The notes: generated from the sequence alone by a model not told the origin. DNA of 64,000 bases from Oscillospiraceae bacterium (GCA_017548065.1 JAFYNQ010000102.1:1-64000), one strand, 5' to 3'. Counted from the first letter of the stretch, positions 16,321 to 24,801 are shown. Made by a program: numbers and translations.

Positions 16321-17532
16321 ATGGGACAGCAAGTTTTATCCATTTCACAGATAAATGCATATATTCGCTCTAAAATGGAAGCAGATCCTATGTTAGGTTC
16401 TGTAGCTGTCCGTGGCGAGATCAGCAACTACAAAGTGTACCCCAGCGGTCACCATTATTTTACGCTGAAGGACGAAAACGCAGCATTAAAGTGCGTTATG
16501 TTCCGTGGAAACGCCCAGCATCTGCGATTTAAGCCTGACAACGGCACAAAAGTTATTGCCATGGGCAGCGTTTCCGTTTACCCCCGTGACGGCGCTTATC
16601 AGCTTTATTGCACGGCAATGGTCATGGATGGGGTAGGTGACTTGCATGCAGCTTTTGAACAGTTAAAGGAAAAGCTTTCTGCTCAAGGATTATTTGATCC
16701 TGCCCATAAAAAAATGATTCCGAAATATCCCGGTACGATTGGAATTATAACCAGTGAGGCCGGCGCCGCTGTTCACGATATGCTTCGCATTTTGCGGAAA
16801 CGCTATCCACTTACCCGTGTACGGTTGCTTCCGGTTCGTGTGCAGGGAGCAGAGGCACCAGGGGAGATTGTTGCAGCGATTCGTTATGCAAATTATTACA
16901 AACTGGCAGACCTGCTGATTGTCGGCAGAGGCGGCGGTTCAATAGAGGATCTGTGGGCATTTAACGACGAAGGCGTTGCCCACGCAATTTATGCATCCGA
17001 GATTCCGGTTATTTCCGCAGTTGGCCACGAGCCGGATGTAACGATTTCGGACTATGTTGCAGATCTTCGTGCTGCAACACCGTCCAACGCAGCAGAACTT
17101 GCAGTTCCTGATTGTGAAAGTTTAATGCAAACGTTGGATTCTGTGCAGTCTGCACTTACATCCAATATGCTTAGACGGATAAAAAATGCAAGGGTTCATT
17201 TGCAGACACTTTCCGGAAGTCCGGCTCTGCAAAGTCCTGTCCGATATATAGCCCAAAAAAGAAACACCCTTCAATTACTGTCATCCAAGCTTATAAATGC
17301 CGAACAAAAGAATGTCGGAACCAAGAAACAGCGTTTTATAGCCCTGACTGCAAAATTAGATGCGATGAGTCCTTTGAAAGTCCTGACACGAGGCTATGCC
17401 ATTGCGCAATCTGTAGATAACGATTCGCCGCTTCGTTCTGTTGAACAGGTCAATATAGGCGATATGGTTAGGGTGCTTTTAAATGACGGTCAGCTTGATG
17501 CTACAGTTTTGGATCGGAGGAAAATCAGATAA
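16321..17532 (+). CDS. xseA: Exodeoxyribonuclease VII large subunit
   Basis: 403 residues. N-terminal OB-fold (S-I-S-Q-I-N-A-Y-I, V-R-G-E-I-S-N-Y-K, H-H-Y-F-T-L-K-D), then the catalytic exonuclease VII domain with I-G-I-I-T-S near 141-146, G-R-G-G-G-S-I-E-D-L-W near 201-211 and A-V-G-H-E-P-D near 235-241. Degrades single-stranded DNA from both ends with XseB. The xseB ATG overlaps the stop by one base. Confidence 0.96.
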   Translation: MGQQVLSISQINAYIRSKMEADPMLGSVAVRGEISNYKVYPSGHHYFTLKDENAALKCVMFRGNAQHLRFKPDNGTKVIAMGSVSVYPRDGAYQLYCTAMVMDGVGDLHAAFEQLKEKLSAQGLFDPAHKKMIPKYPGTIGIITSEAGAAVHDMLRILRKRYPLTRVRLLPVRVQGAEAPGEIVAAIRYANYYKLADLLIVGRGGGSIEDLWAFNDEGVAHAIYASEIPVISAVGHEPDVTISDYVADLRAATPSNAAELAVPDCESLMQTLDSVQSALTSNMLRRIKNARVHLQTLSGSPALQSPVRYIAQKRNTLQLLSSKLINAEQKNVGTKKQRFIALTAKLDAMSPLKVLTRGYAIAQSVDNDSPLRSVEQVNIGDMVRVLLNDGQLDATVLDRRKIR

Positions 17533-17771
17533 TGAATCAAGTAAATAAGACTTTTGAGGAGAATATGCAGCGCTTAGAACAGATCGTCCGTGCCATGGAG
17601 CATGGTGATGTGCCTCTGGAAGAATCCTTAAAACTGTTCCGCGAGGGAACAGAATTGGTCCAGAGCTGCGGAAAGCTTCTGGACGAAGCAGAGCTGCATG
17701 TAAAGAAAATCGCCACAGACGCCGACGGACGCCCTGTAGAGGAGGATTTCAATGATGAACCCGTTGGATAA
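17532..17771 (+). CDS. xseB: Exodeoxyribonuclease VII small subunit
   Basis: 79 residues; the diagnostic F-E-E-N-M-Q-R-L-E-Q-I-V near 8-19 and L-E-E-S-L-K-L-F-R-E-G near 29-39 are present. Helical-hairpin partner of XseA. Its last 20 nt overlap ispA. Confidence 0.95.
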   Translation: MNQVNKTFEENMQRLEQIVRAMEHGDVPLEESLKLFREGTELVQSCGKLLDEAELHVKKIATDADGRPVEEDFNDEPVG

Positions 17772-18633
17772 TGCCAAAATTACAGAATACCGTGAGTTTA
17801 TGGAGGCATATCTCAACAAAGAATGCTTCCAATATCCTGACGAACCACAGAAAAAACTTTTTGAAGCCATGCGCTATAGCTTGCTTGCCGGTGGTAAGCG
17901 GATTCGCCCGGTTTTTGTATTTGCTTTTTGTCATATGTGCGGCGGTAACTGGAAGGAAGCGGCACCGTTTGCTGCCGCTGTAGAGATGATCCACACCTAC
18001 AGCCTGATCCATGATGATCTTCCTTGTATGGATAATGACGATTATCGCCGTGGTAAGCTTACCAATCACAAAGTATACGGCGAAGCTGTAGCCGTACTTG
18101 CCGGTGACGGATTGCTCACAGCCGCTTTTTCTTGTTTGGCCCGTGCCAATTATCCTGCACAAACTCGTATTGATGCTGTCTCCGTTCTCTCGGAGTGCGC
18201 AGGCGAGCTTGGTATGGTAGGCGGTCAGGTGCTGGATATACAAAGCGAAGAACGGGAATGCACTGAGCAGGAAGTGCTGGACATTCAAAGCCGAAAAACC
18301 GGTGCATTGATCAAGGCCGCTTGTGCGCTCGGTGTGTTGGCAGGCGGTGGTACCGCAAAACAGCTACAGGCAGCTGAAACCTTTGCGGAACAGTTGGGTC
18401 TCGCATTTCAGATTCGTGATGATATGCTAGATGTAATTGGCGATGCAAAGGAACTGGGAAAAGCCGTTGGTGTAGACGGCAACAAGAACACATTCGTCCA
18501 TCTCTATGGTCTGGAGGAATGCGAAAGACGTGTTAATTTACATACAGATGCTGCGCTTGACGCCCTGAATGTGTATGTAAATAAAACTTTTTTAGAAAAT
18601 TTAGCATTAGACCTCACAAAACGTACTGTATAA
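17752..18633 (+). CDS. ispA: Farnesyl/geranyl diphosphate synthase
   Basis: 293 residues, trans-isoprenyl diphosphate synthase of the ispA type. First Asp-rich motif H-D-D-L-P-C-M-D-N-D-D (near 84-94), second D-D-M-L-D near 223-227; G-G-K-R-I-R-P near 43-49 binds diphosphate. Makes farnesyl-PP for undecaprenyl phosphate and quinones. Shine-Dalgarno GAGGAGG lies inside xseB. dxs, often next, is absent; a terminator follows. Confidence 0.95.
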   Translation: MMNPLDNAKITEYREFMEAYLNKECFQYPDEPQKKLFEAMRYSLLAGGKRIRPVFVFAFCHMCGGNWKEAAPFAAAVEMIHTYSLIHDDLPCMDNDDYRRGKLTNHKVYGEAVAVLAGDGLLTAAFSCLARANYPAQTRIDAVSVLSECAGELGMVGGQVLDIQSEERECTEQEVLDIQSRKTGALIKAACALGVLAGGGTAKQLQAAETFAEQLGLAFQIRDDMLDVIGDAKELGKAVGVDGNKNTFVHLYGLEECERRVNLHTDAALDALNVYVNKTFLENLALDLTKRTV

Positions 18634-18637
18634 TTTT

Positions 18638-18670
18638 TCCGGCAGGTAAATATTGCCTGCCGGATTTTTT
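18638..18670 (+). terminator. Terminator after ispA
   Basis: A 9-bp GC-rich stem (18638-18646 with 18656-18664), 9-nt loop, six T. Confidence 0.9.
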
Positions 18671-18769
18671 AATGTGTTTATACTTATAATACAATCCAAT
18701 CAAACGAACTTGATTTTACGAGGAAAAATAATGGTTATTGAAACGAAACGTTTACTCTTTTTATTTTTT

Positions 18770-18797
18770 AGAGCAGATAGGATATCCCATCTGCTCT
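18770..18797. repeat. Inverted repeat downstream of cotJC
   Basis: 9-bp arms (18770-18778 and 18789-18797) around a near-palindromic centre, 7 nt past the cotJC stop. Position suggests a transcript end for the minus-strand cotJ unit, but there is no T-run on that strand. The rest of 18671-18803 holds no gene I can support. Confidence 0.5.
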
Positions 18798-18803
18798 TTA
18801 CTG

Positions 18804-19400
18804 TTATATATCAAAGGAAGGGTTCATATAATAAACATTCTTTTGATTCAGCTTTTCACGCAGCAACTGAATTGCTTCGCCAAACCTCTGGAAATGAACA
18901 ATCTCACGCTCCCGAAGGAATTTGATCACATTATTCACATCAGGATCATCGCTAAGCCGTAAAATATTATCATAAGTCACACGTGCCTTTTGTTCGGCCG
19001 CAAGATCCTCTGTCAGATCGGCGATTGGATCACCTTTTACTTGCATAGTAGCTGCTGTCCAGGGTGTACCGGACGCAAATGTCGGATATACACCAACCGT
19101 ATGATCAACAAAGTAAGGCGCAAAAGCTGAGTCCTGAATCTGCGAATCCTTCAGGTTGCGAGTCAGCTGATGAACTATGGCTCCAACCATTTCCAAATGG
19201 CCGAGTTCTTCAACGCCCACATCGGTCAGCAAACCTTTTAATTCATCAAAGGGCATGGAATAACGCTGCGACAAATAACGCAAGGAAGCGCCAAGCTCGC
19301 CGTCAGGACCGCCATATTGGGAGATGATAATTGAAGCCAGCTTTGGATTAGGTTTATCAATCTTAACGGGATACTGAAGCTTTTTATCATAAACAAACAT
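18804..19400 (-). CDS. cotJC: Spore coat protein CotJC (manganese-catalase-like)
   Basis: 198 residues, the family's normal size. Ferritin-like di-metal helices with E-L-G-H-L-E-M near residues 66-72 and R-E-R-E-I-V-H-F near 169-176, matching manganese catalase ligands. CotJ proteins are spore-coat components in Bacillus and Clostridia. It lies 3 nt downstream of the cotJA-cotJB fusion gene, with GGGAGG before the ATG. Confidence 0.93.
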   Translation of the reverse strand: MFVYDKKLQYPVKIDKPNPKLASIIISQYGGPDGELGASLRYLSQRYSMPFDELKGLLTDVGVEELGHLEMVGAIVHQLTRNLKDSQIQDSAFAPYFVDHTVGVYPTFASGTPWTAATMQVKGDPIADLTEDLAAEQKARVTYDNILRLSDDPDVNNVIKFLREREIVHFQRFGEAIQLLREKLNQKNVYYMNPSFDI

Positions 19401-19403
19401 GGA

Positions 19404-19847
19404 TCATACCTCCCGATTTTTTGCGTATTCCCAAGGCCATGGGTCATCAAGCCAACTATAAGGACCTTCTGCGAGGGAATAATGATTCATCGGTCCGCAC
19501 ATCTTTGTATAAGCTGTCTTTGCTTCTTCGTATTTCTTTTGGTAATGTCTGTAAACTGCTAAAGCTTCTGCGTCATCTCTGTGGGTATCCAGGTAAAGTG
19601 CCAATTCCTGGATTGCAAAGGCCATAGCCTGAAGCTCAGTGGTCGGTGTTACAGGGAGTTCGTCTTTATTGACCATTCCCATAAATGGTAATTCAAGACC
19701 AGGGAAGAGGGTACCTCGTACCAAGCCGGTAGCGCTTTCGTACTTTGGTGGATTTTCTATTTGAAAAGGGACATAAGGTGTGGCCAAAGGAGCTTCTGCA
19801 GGCAGCCGACCTTCTCTCCATTTGTTTTCGCTCTTTTCACGATTCAA
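19404..19847 (-). CDS. Spore coat protein: CotJA-CotJB fusion
   Basis: 147 residues in a single frame. Residues about 15-60 match CotJA (A-T-P-Y-V-P-F-Q then V-R-G-T-L-F-P-G-L near 43-51), and residues about 65-145 match CotJB (E-L-A-L-Y-L-D-T-H-R-D-D near 80-91, and D-D-P-W-P-W-E at the end). These are normally two separate genes of roughly 80 residues each. Start is TTG at 19847 with GGGAGG 8 nt upstream. It is the first gene of a cotJ unit with cotJC; a fusion guarantees equal dosage of the two small coat parts. Confidence 0.85.
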   Translation of the reverse strand: MNREKSENKWREGRLPAEAPLATPYVPFQIENPPKYESATGLVRGTLFPGLELPFMGMVNKDELPVTPTTELQAMAFAIQELALYLDTHRDDAEALAVYRHYQKKYEEAKTAYTKMCGPMNHYSLAEGPYSWLDDPWPWEYAKNREV

Positions 19848-19894
19848 GCAGGATTCCTCCCATCAATTTTTGCCTGGAACTGTCGTTCCGGGTC

Positions 19895-19902
19895 ATTCTA
19901 TG
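19895..19902 (-). promoter_or_regulatory. Possible sigma-E -10 element of cotJ unit
   Basis: Minus-strand CATAGAAT, close to the sigma-E -10 consensus and identical to the element ahead of yqfC. It is 47 nt from the start codon, room for a normal leader. No clear -35 ATA element is seen at the expected distance. Confidence 0.4.
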
Positions 19903-19966
19903 CAAAAAATTGATTCCGCGTGCATTCTTTTTATGTTTTTGAATACTATGTAGGGAGGTGGTGCAA

Positions 19967-20683
19967 ATGAAGAGAACTTCTGAGATACAGTTATTACCCA
20001 TATATGCATGCATACTCACCGGGCTTGTATTTTTGGCATATTGGGGTAGCAATGCCATAACGGCATTTCACGAAAACGAACCAATCTCTAACGGCAGCGT
20101 TGTGATCATTGATGCCGGACATGGTGGATTTGACGGTGGTGCAACATCCTATTCCGGCATACTTGAAAGTCAGCTGAACCTTGAAATATCAAATCGCTTA
20201 AACGATTTGATGCACCTATTAGGAATGCCTACTATCATGATCCGCACAGAAGATGTCTCAGTACACACAAATGGCGATACTATCGCAGCCAAAAAGGTCT
20301 CAGATTTAAAAAACAGAGTGAAGCTGGTAAATACCCAAAAAGATTGCATTCTTGTAAGCATCCATCAAAACTATTTCACAGACGGAAGGTATGACGGCGC
20401 ACAGGTATTCTATTCTGCAAATACCGAGAGTCGCTCACTTGCTGAAACAATGCAGAAAACCCTTGCGGTAACCTTGGACCGTAATAATTCCAGGAAGCCG
20501 AAGAAAGCAAATGGTATCTTTTTGATGGAAAACATAAATACTACAGGAATCCTGATAGAATGTGGTTTCTTATCAAATCCATCTGAGGACAAATTACTCC
20601 AACAGCCTGATTATCAAAAGAAATTATCTGCAGTCATTGCATCTGTAATAAATCAGCACATATATGAAAATCCCATTGCTTGA
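19967..20683 (+). CDS. cwlD: N-acetylmuramoyl-L-alanine amidase CwlD
   Basis: 238 residues. N-terminal signal/anchor (about residues 9-28), then an Amidase_3 catalytic domain with zinc ligands D-A-G-H-G-G near 48-53, Glu in I-L-E-S-Q-L-N-L-E near 64-72, S-I-H-Q-N near 129-133 and the catalytic Glu in I-L-I-E-C-G-F-L-S-N near 194-203. CwlD starts muramic-delta-lactam formation in spore cortex. Start ATG 19967 has GGGAGG 8 nt upstream. Confidence 0.9.
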   Translation: MKRTSEIQLLPIYACILTGLVFLAYWGSNAITAFHENEPISNGSVVIIDAGHGGFDGGATSYSGILESQLNLEISNRLNDLMHLLGMPTIMIRTEDVSVHTNGDTIAAKKVSDLKNRVKLVNTQKDCILVSIHQNYFTDGRYDGAQVFYSANTESRSLAETMQKTLAVTLDRNNSRKPKKANGIFLMENINTTGILIECGFLSNPSEDKLLQQPDYQKKLSAVIASVINQHIYENPIA

Positions 20684-20708
20684 CCGCAATGGGATTAACT
20701 GTTATAAT
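20680..20708 (+). promoter_or_regulatory. Sigma-A promoter of radA
   Basis: TTGACC (20680-20685), 17-bp spacer, TATAAT (20703-20708). The -35 sits in the loop of an 11-bp inverted repeat (20669-20679 with 20686-20696) and overlaps the cwlD stop codon. Confidence 0.8.
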
Positions 20709-20736
20709 AATAGAAAATAGTTAGGAGTTGGTTGTG

Positions 20737-22098
20737 ATGGCAAAGCAAAAGACGGTGTTTTACTGTACATCTTGCGGAAATGAAACCCCTAAATGGCAGG
20801 GAAGATGTCCTGCTTGCGGACAATGGAACACCTTGGAAGAGCATATTGAAAAGCCTGCACAACCGGGTAGAGCAAAGTCTGCACCGGTAGGCATCAGCAG
20901 AACACCGCAAAAACTGTCCGATGTGGACACCGATGCAGAAATTCGCTTCTCAACCGGAATGGGTGAATTGGATCGTGTACTTGGCGGTGGCGCTGTTGCA
21001 GGTTCCCTGGTGCTTGTGGGAGGCGCTCCCGGCATTGGTAAATCCACGCTTTTACTGCAGATTTGCAATAGTCTCTGCGCAGGTAGAAAAGTGCTTTACG
21101 TGTCCGGTGAAGAAAGTGAAAAACAGCTAAAGCTTCGTGCTCAAAGGATCTCAGTTATGCCTGACAATCTGTATATTCTTTCCGAAACAAGATTGTCTGA
21201 TATTTTGGAGACAACAGAAGAACTGAAGCCGGATATTCTCATTGTAGACTCCATCCAAACCCTCTACAACGAAATGAACGAATCCTCTCCCGGTTCTGTT
21301 TCCCAAGTAAAAGACTGCACCATGTCCTTAATGCAGCTGTCAAAATCCCAAGGAATCACTGTATTTGTTGTCGGTCACATCAATAAGGATGGTGCAATTG
21401 CTGGCCCTAAGGTGCTGGAACATATGGTTGATTGCGTTCTTTACTTTGAAGGCGACCCCAATACTTCATATCGGCTGCTTCGTGCAGTAAAAAACAGATT
21501 TGGTTCCACCAATGAGATCGGTGTGTTTGAAATGGTGGACAAGGGTCTTCTGGAAGTTCCGAATCCTTCCCAGATGCTTTTGGACGGTCGTCCGGAGGGG
21601 GCGACAGGCACTTGTGTTGCATGCGTAATGGAAGGAACGCGTCCTGTGTTGGCCGAAGTGCAGGCTTTGGTAGCAAAAACAAGCTTTAATGTGCCAAAAC
21701 GCACCGCTGACGGCTTTGATTTCAACCGTGCTGCACTGCTGCTTGCCGTTGCCGAAAAGCGTGCAGGTTTGAAATTGTCCATATTTGATGCTTATATCAA
21801 TGTAATCGGGGGTTTGAGGCTGGATGAGCCGGGCGCTGATCTTCCGGTGCTGTTGGCTGTTGCTTCTTCTTATCGGGAGCAGCCGATCGCAGACGATATG
21901 GTTGCCATCGGCGAGGTAGGTCTTACCGGCGAGATCCGCTCGGTATCTAATTTGAATCAAAGGCTTGCAGAAGTTGCAAGATTGGGTTTTAAAAAGTGTA
22001 TTATACCTCTTAAATCTTCTGAAAAGTTAGAAATACCCGGAACAATCCAGGTATTTCGTGTGAAAAATCTGCGAGAAGCAATTGAAATAGCCATGTAA
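20737..22098 (+). CDS. radA: DNA repair protein RadA
   Basis: 453 residues. N-terminal C4 zinc finger (C-T-S-C-G then C-P-A-C-G), RecA-like ATPase with Walker A G-A-P-G-I-G-K-S-T near 93-101, the RadA-specific K-N-R-F-G motif near 252-256, and a C-terminal Lon-protease-like domain. RadA is a branch-migration helicase in recombination. The ATG at 20737 has AGGAG 9 nt upstream; an upstream TTG at 20728 overlaps it. The gene ends 14 nt before the convergent recombinase. Confidence 0.95.
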   Translation: MAKQKTVFYCTSCGNETPKWQGRCPACGQWNTLEEHIEKPAQPGRAKSAPVGISRTPQKLSDVDTDAEIRFSTGMGELDRVLGGGAVAGSLVLVGGAPGIGKSTLLLQICNSLCAGRKVLYVSGEESEKQLKLRAQRISVMPDNLYILSETRLSDILETTEELKPDILIVDSIQTLYNEMNESSPGSVSQVKDCTMSLMQLSKSQGITVFVVGHINKDGAIAGPKVLEHMVDCVLYFEGDPNTSYRLLRAVKNRFGSTNEIGVFEMVDKGLLEVPNPSQMLLDGRPEGATGTCVACVMEGTRPVLAEVQALVAKTSFNVPKRTADGFDFNRAALLLAVAEKRAGLKLSIFDAYINVIGGLRLDEPGADLPVLLAVASSYREQPIADDMVAIGEVGLTGEIRSVSNLNQRLAEVARLGFKKCIIPLKSSEKLEIPGTIQVFRVKNLREAIEIAM

Positions 22099-22112
22099 GC
22101 AGGGCAGGGGAG

Positions 22113-23123
22113 TCAGTTATCTTCTTCCTCGGCAAAATCCAACTTGGAAAGGGGATTTGCCTCCGATGCAATCTTCAATTCTGTGCTTTCAATATGGGTG
22201 TAGATTTGCGTTGTATTCAGGTTTTCGTGCCCCAAAACCTCCTGAACGGTTTTAACATCAACACCACCGGAAAGCATCATTGTAGCAGCAGTATGGCGCA
22301 GCTTATGTGCAGAAAAACTAGTGGCATCCAGCCCTGCAGCAAGCAAATATTTCTTAATAAGACGATGTACAGCAGTTGTACTGATGCGATTACTGTCACG
22401 GGATCCAAACAGAGCCCGATTATCAGACAGAACTTTTTTGTTGCGTTCAACAAGATAGGCATCAATTGCTTTACGGCAGGAGGTACCAAAGTAGACAAAG
22501 CGTTCTTTATTACCTTTACCCACAACACGTAATCTGTCTTCATAAACGTCTGACAGATTCAAACCCACAAGTTCACTGCGTCGGATGCCGCAGTTCAAGA
22601 AGATCATCAGGATAGCGTAATCACGTTTTTGATTTTGGCCAGAAACAGCCTTTAAAAGCGCTGCAGATTGATCCATAGTTAGATACCTGGGCAAGCTTTT
22701 GCGCAGCTTGGGATACTCAAGATCCGCTACAGGATTTTCAGCCAAAAGTTTTGTACGTACCGTAAGGTATTTATAGAAGGATTTGATGGCAGACAGCTTT
22801 CTGGCACGAGAAGATGCAGAAATACCGTAATCCGGAGAAGCAGAGTCCGGATTTACAATTCTGTCACTGGCAAGATATGAAAGGAACTCAAAGATATCGG
22901 ATGTAGTAATTTGTCGAATAAAATCTATATCTACATCTTTAATGGGAATATCATCTAGGCTGGTGCGAACCGTCATATCACTGCGCATGAGCTTGATAAA
23001 CCGAAGGAACATACGAAGGTCTAGATAATATTCGGAAACTGTTTTTTGGGATTGACCTTTGATGGTTTCGTGATACATCAGGAAATCCTTTAGAATCTGG
23101 GGAGCATCACTGTATTGCGCCAT
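22113..23123 (-). CDS. Tyrosine recombinase, Xer-like
   Basis: 336 residues. SAM-like N-terminal domain (about 1-130), catalytic domain with Arg in N-C-G-I-R-R-S-E (near 176-183), Lys in V-G-K-G-N-K-E-R, H-K-L-R-H-T near 282-287 and terminal Tyr in N-T-T-Q-I-Y-T-H near 310-317, i.e. all R-K-H-R-H-Y positions. XerC/XerD-size but more divergent than the second copy at 24807. Start ATG 23123 has AGGAGG 9 nt upstream. No attachment-site or cargo evidence for a mobile element. Confidence 0.88.
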   Translation of the reverse strand: MAQYSDAPQILKDFLMYHETIKGQSQKTVSEYYLDLRMFLRFIKLMRSDMTVRTSLDDIPIKDVDIDFIRQITTSDIFEFLSYLASDRIVNPDSASPDYGISASSRARKLSAIKSFYKYLTVRTKLLAENPVADLEYPKLRKSLPRYLTMDQSAALLKAVSGQNQKRDYAILMIFLNCGIRRSELVGLNLSDVYEDRLRVVGKGNKERFVYFGTSCRKAIDAYLVERNKKVLSDNRALFGSRDSNRISTTAVHRLIKKYLLAAGLDATSFSAHKLRHTAATMMLSGGVDVKTVQEVLGHENLNTTQIYTHIESTELKIASEANPLSKLDFAEEEDN

Positions 23124-23175
23124 AGAACAACCTCCTGAGAGTGTAAATTTCGGCCGAAGCACCGTTTCTGTCTAT

Positions 23176-23227
23176 ATTATAGCACATATACACCTCAAAC
23201 GCAACAAAATTTTTATTTTGTTGCGTT
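23176..23227 (-). promoter_or_regulatory. Recombinase promoter with overlapping palindrome
   Basis: On the minus strand an extended -10 TGCTATAAT (TATAAT at 23176-23181) with TTGCGT at 23199-23204 (17-bp spacer). The -35 overlaps a perfect 13-bp inverted repeat with a TTTT loop (23198-23210 with 23215-23227), a plausible operator. Confidence 0.65.
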
Positions 23228-23362
23228 GGGTGCGTTTAAGGGCAGATAAGGGCCATAGCAAAGCTATCCTCTTTCCTTCTTCCTATTGTCGCTTCATTGA
23301 CGCTACAAAGAAACGAAAATCAATCGCATAACCATTATGCAGCACCCATAACTATTTATTAT

Positions 23363-23641
23363 TTAGTAGCCGCTTTCCTTGTGTGAACGTATAAACAATC
23401 TAATAGAATAACTTGCTTCCAGATTAACACGCTCTCGTCCGTCTCTTATTATTGACAACTGTGAAACATACACTCACTAAGCTGTGTCCAAATTATTGGC
23501 AAAATGATTGCTTGAATAATTTCTTGTCAAATAACTACTTACACTGTCAACAGAGATATTACTTTCCAAAGCGCATCCATTTTTAATCTTTGGCCGCTCC
23601 AGATCGTCAATTTGCCTGGCAATATCTTTTATTTTATTGTT
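23363..23641 (-). pseudogene. Possible decayed gene remnant
   Basis: Between the recombinase gene and pfkA lie about 480 bp without an intact gene. On the minus strand one frame from 23641 to 23363 reads protein-like (charged helix with D-I-A-R-Q-I-D-D-L-E-R-P-K then V-S-S-Y-L-T-R-N-Y) interrupted only by adjacent TAG-TGA codons near 23474-23479 and ending at 23363. It vaguely resembles the tail of a large serine recombinase, but I cannot confirm homology, and chance open frames are possible in AT-rich DNA. Confidence 0.22.
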
Positions 23642-23708
23642 TTAACGAAAGTTCTATTTTAGGCAAATATCCCAAATCAGGGAATTCCTACTCCCCTGTT
23701 GAAATTTC

Positions 23709-23737
23709 TTTACAAATTAACCTATTTCTTATAGAAT
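23709..23737 (+). promoter_or_regulatory. Probable pfkA promoter
   Basis: TTTACA (23709-23714), 17-bp spacer, TAGAAT (23732-23737); CAGGAGG follows before the ATG. Confidence 0.6.
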
Positions 23738-23770
23738 ATAAAAAATAGGTTTCATCAGGAGGTTTCTGAT

Positions 23771-24745
23771 ATGAGTGTGAAAAGAATTGGTGTATTGACC
23801 AGCGGAGGCGATTCACCCGGCATGAACCCTTGTGTTCGTGCAGTTGTTCGTACTGCCATCTACAATGGTATTGAATGCTATGGCATCCGACGTGGCTATA
23901 ATGGTCTTATTAACGCGGATGTTGTAAAATTGGACGAAAAAAGCGTATCTCACATTATTAACCGTGGCGGTACTGTGCTTTATACCGCTCGCAGTAAGGA
24001 ATTTATGACCGAAGAAGGTCAGAAAAAAGCAGTTGCAACCTGCAAATTCCTGGGTTTGGACGGTATTATTGCCATTGGCGGCGACGGCACCTTCCGTGGC
24101 GCTGCGGCGCTGTCCAAATACGGCATTAACGTAGTCTGCATCCCCGCTACCATTGACAACGATATTGGCTGTACTAATTACTCAATTGGATTTGATACAG
24201 CTGCCAACACCGCAATTGAATGCATTGACAAGCTGCGTGATACCATGCAATCCCACGAGCGCTGTTCTGTTGTAGAAATCATGGGTCGTAATGCCGGCTA
24301 TCTTGCTATGTATGTTGGCCTGGCAGTTGGTGCCACAGCTGTATTAGTGCCCGAAAAAGAGATTGATTTCCAACGGGATGTCGTAGAAAAGATCCGCCAA
24401 GCTAGTTTAAACGGTTTTACACATTACATGATCGTAGTTGCCGAAGGCGCCGGTTCTGCTTCCGATATTGCAAAACAGCTTGAAGACGAAATGGGCCTTG
24501 AGCCCCGTGTTACAGTCCTGGGACATATTCAACGTGGCGGCACGCCAACCGGTCGAGATCGCGTGAACGCTACCAAAATGGGCTATATGGCTGTTGAGCT
24601 TTTAGCTGCAGGCAAAACAAACCGTGTAATCTGCACCAAAGACGGTAGCTTTGATGACGTGGATATCCAGGAAGGTCTCGCTATGGTCCGTGATATTCAG
24701 CAGATTGAAATAGATGCACTAAACGCCATGACCGGATACCGCTGA
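23771..24745 (+). CDS. pfkA: 6-phosphofructokinase
   Basis: 324 residues, standard bacterial PfkA length. Phosphorylates fructose-6-phosphate, committing it to glycolysis. N-terminal T-S-G-G-D-S-P-G-M-N near 10-19, G-G-D-G-T-F near 102-107 (Gly typical of ATP users), catalytic T-I-D-N-D near 125-129 and M-G-R-N-A-G-Y near 170-176. The usual P-G-T-I-D-N-D reads P-A-T-I-D-N-D here, so the residue that helps decide ATP versus pyrophosphate is Ala rather than Gly or Lys; ATP use remains most likely. Confidence 0.94.
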   Translation: MSVKRIGVLTSGGDSPGMNPCVRAVVRTAIYNGIECYGIRRGYNGLINADVVKLDEKSVSHIINRGGTVLYTARSKEFMTEEGQKKAVATCKFLGLDGIIAIGGDGTFRGAAALSKYGINVVCIPATIDNDIGCTNYSIGFDTAANTAIECIDKLRDTMQSHERCSVVEIMGRNAGYLAMYVGLAVGATAVLVPEKEIDFQRDVVEKIRQASLNGFTHYMIVVAEGAGSASDIAKQLEDEMGLEPRVTVLGHIQRGGTPTGRDRVNATKMGYMAVELLAAGKTNRVICTKDGSFDDVDIQEGLAMVRDIQQIEIDALNAMTGYR

Positions 24746-24770
24746 ACGCACTCCCCTCTTGAAATAACAA

Positions 24771-24801
24771 ACGGCTGATCCAAACAATTCGGATCAGCCG
24801 T
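24771..24801. terminator. Bidirectional terminator between pfkA and xerD
   Basis: An 11-bp perfect stem (24771-24781 with 24791-24801), 9-nt loop, between convergent genes. Confidence 0.85.

Noticed and set aside
18731..18925. Short frame starting M-V-I-E-T-K-R-L-L, like a GNAT N-terminus
   Set aside because: Only a dozen suggestive residues; it then runs antisense through cotJC and has no further similarity.
19942..19949. AATACTAT as sigma-E -10 of cwlD
   Set aside because: The Shine-Dalgarno begins 4 nt later, so a transcript from it would lack a usable ribosome site.
23160..23230. dif-like site next to the Xer gene
   Set aside because: The AT-rich sequence resembles a promoter; no 28-bp dif-type pair of 11-bp arms is visible.
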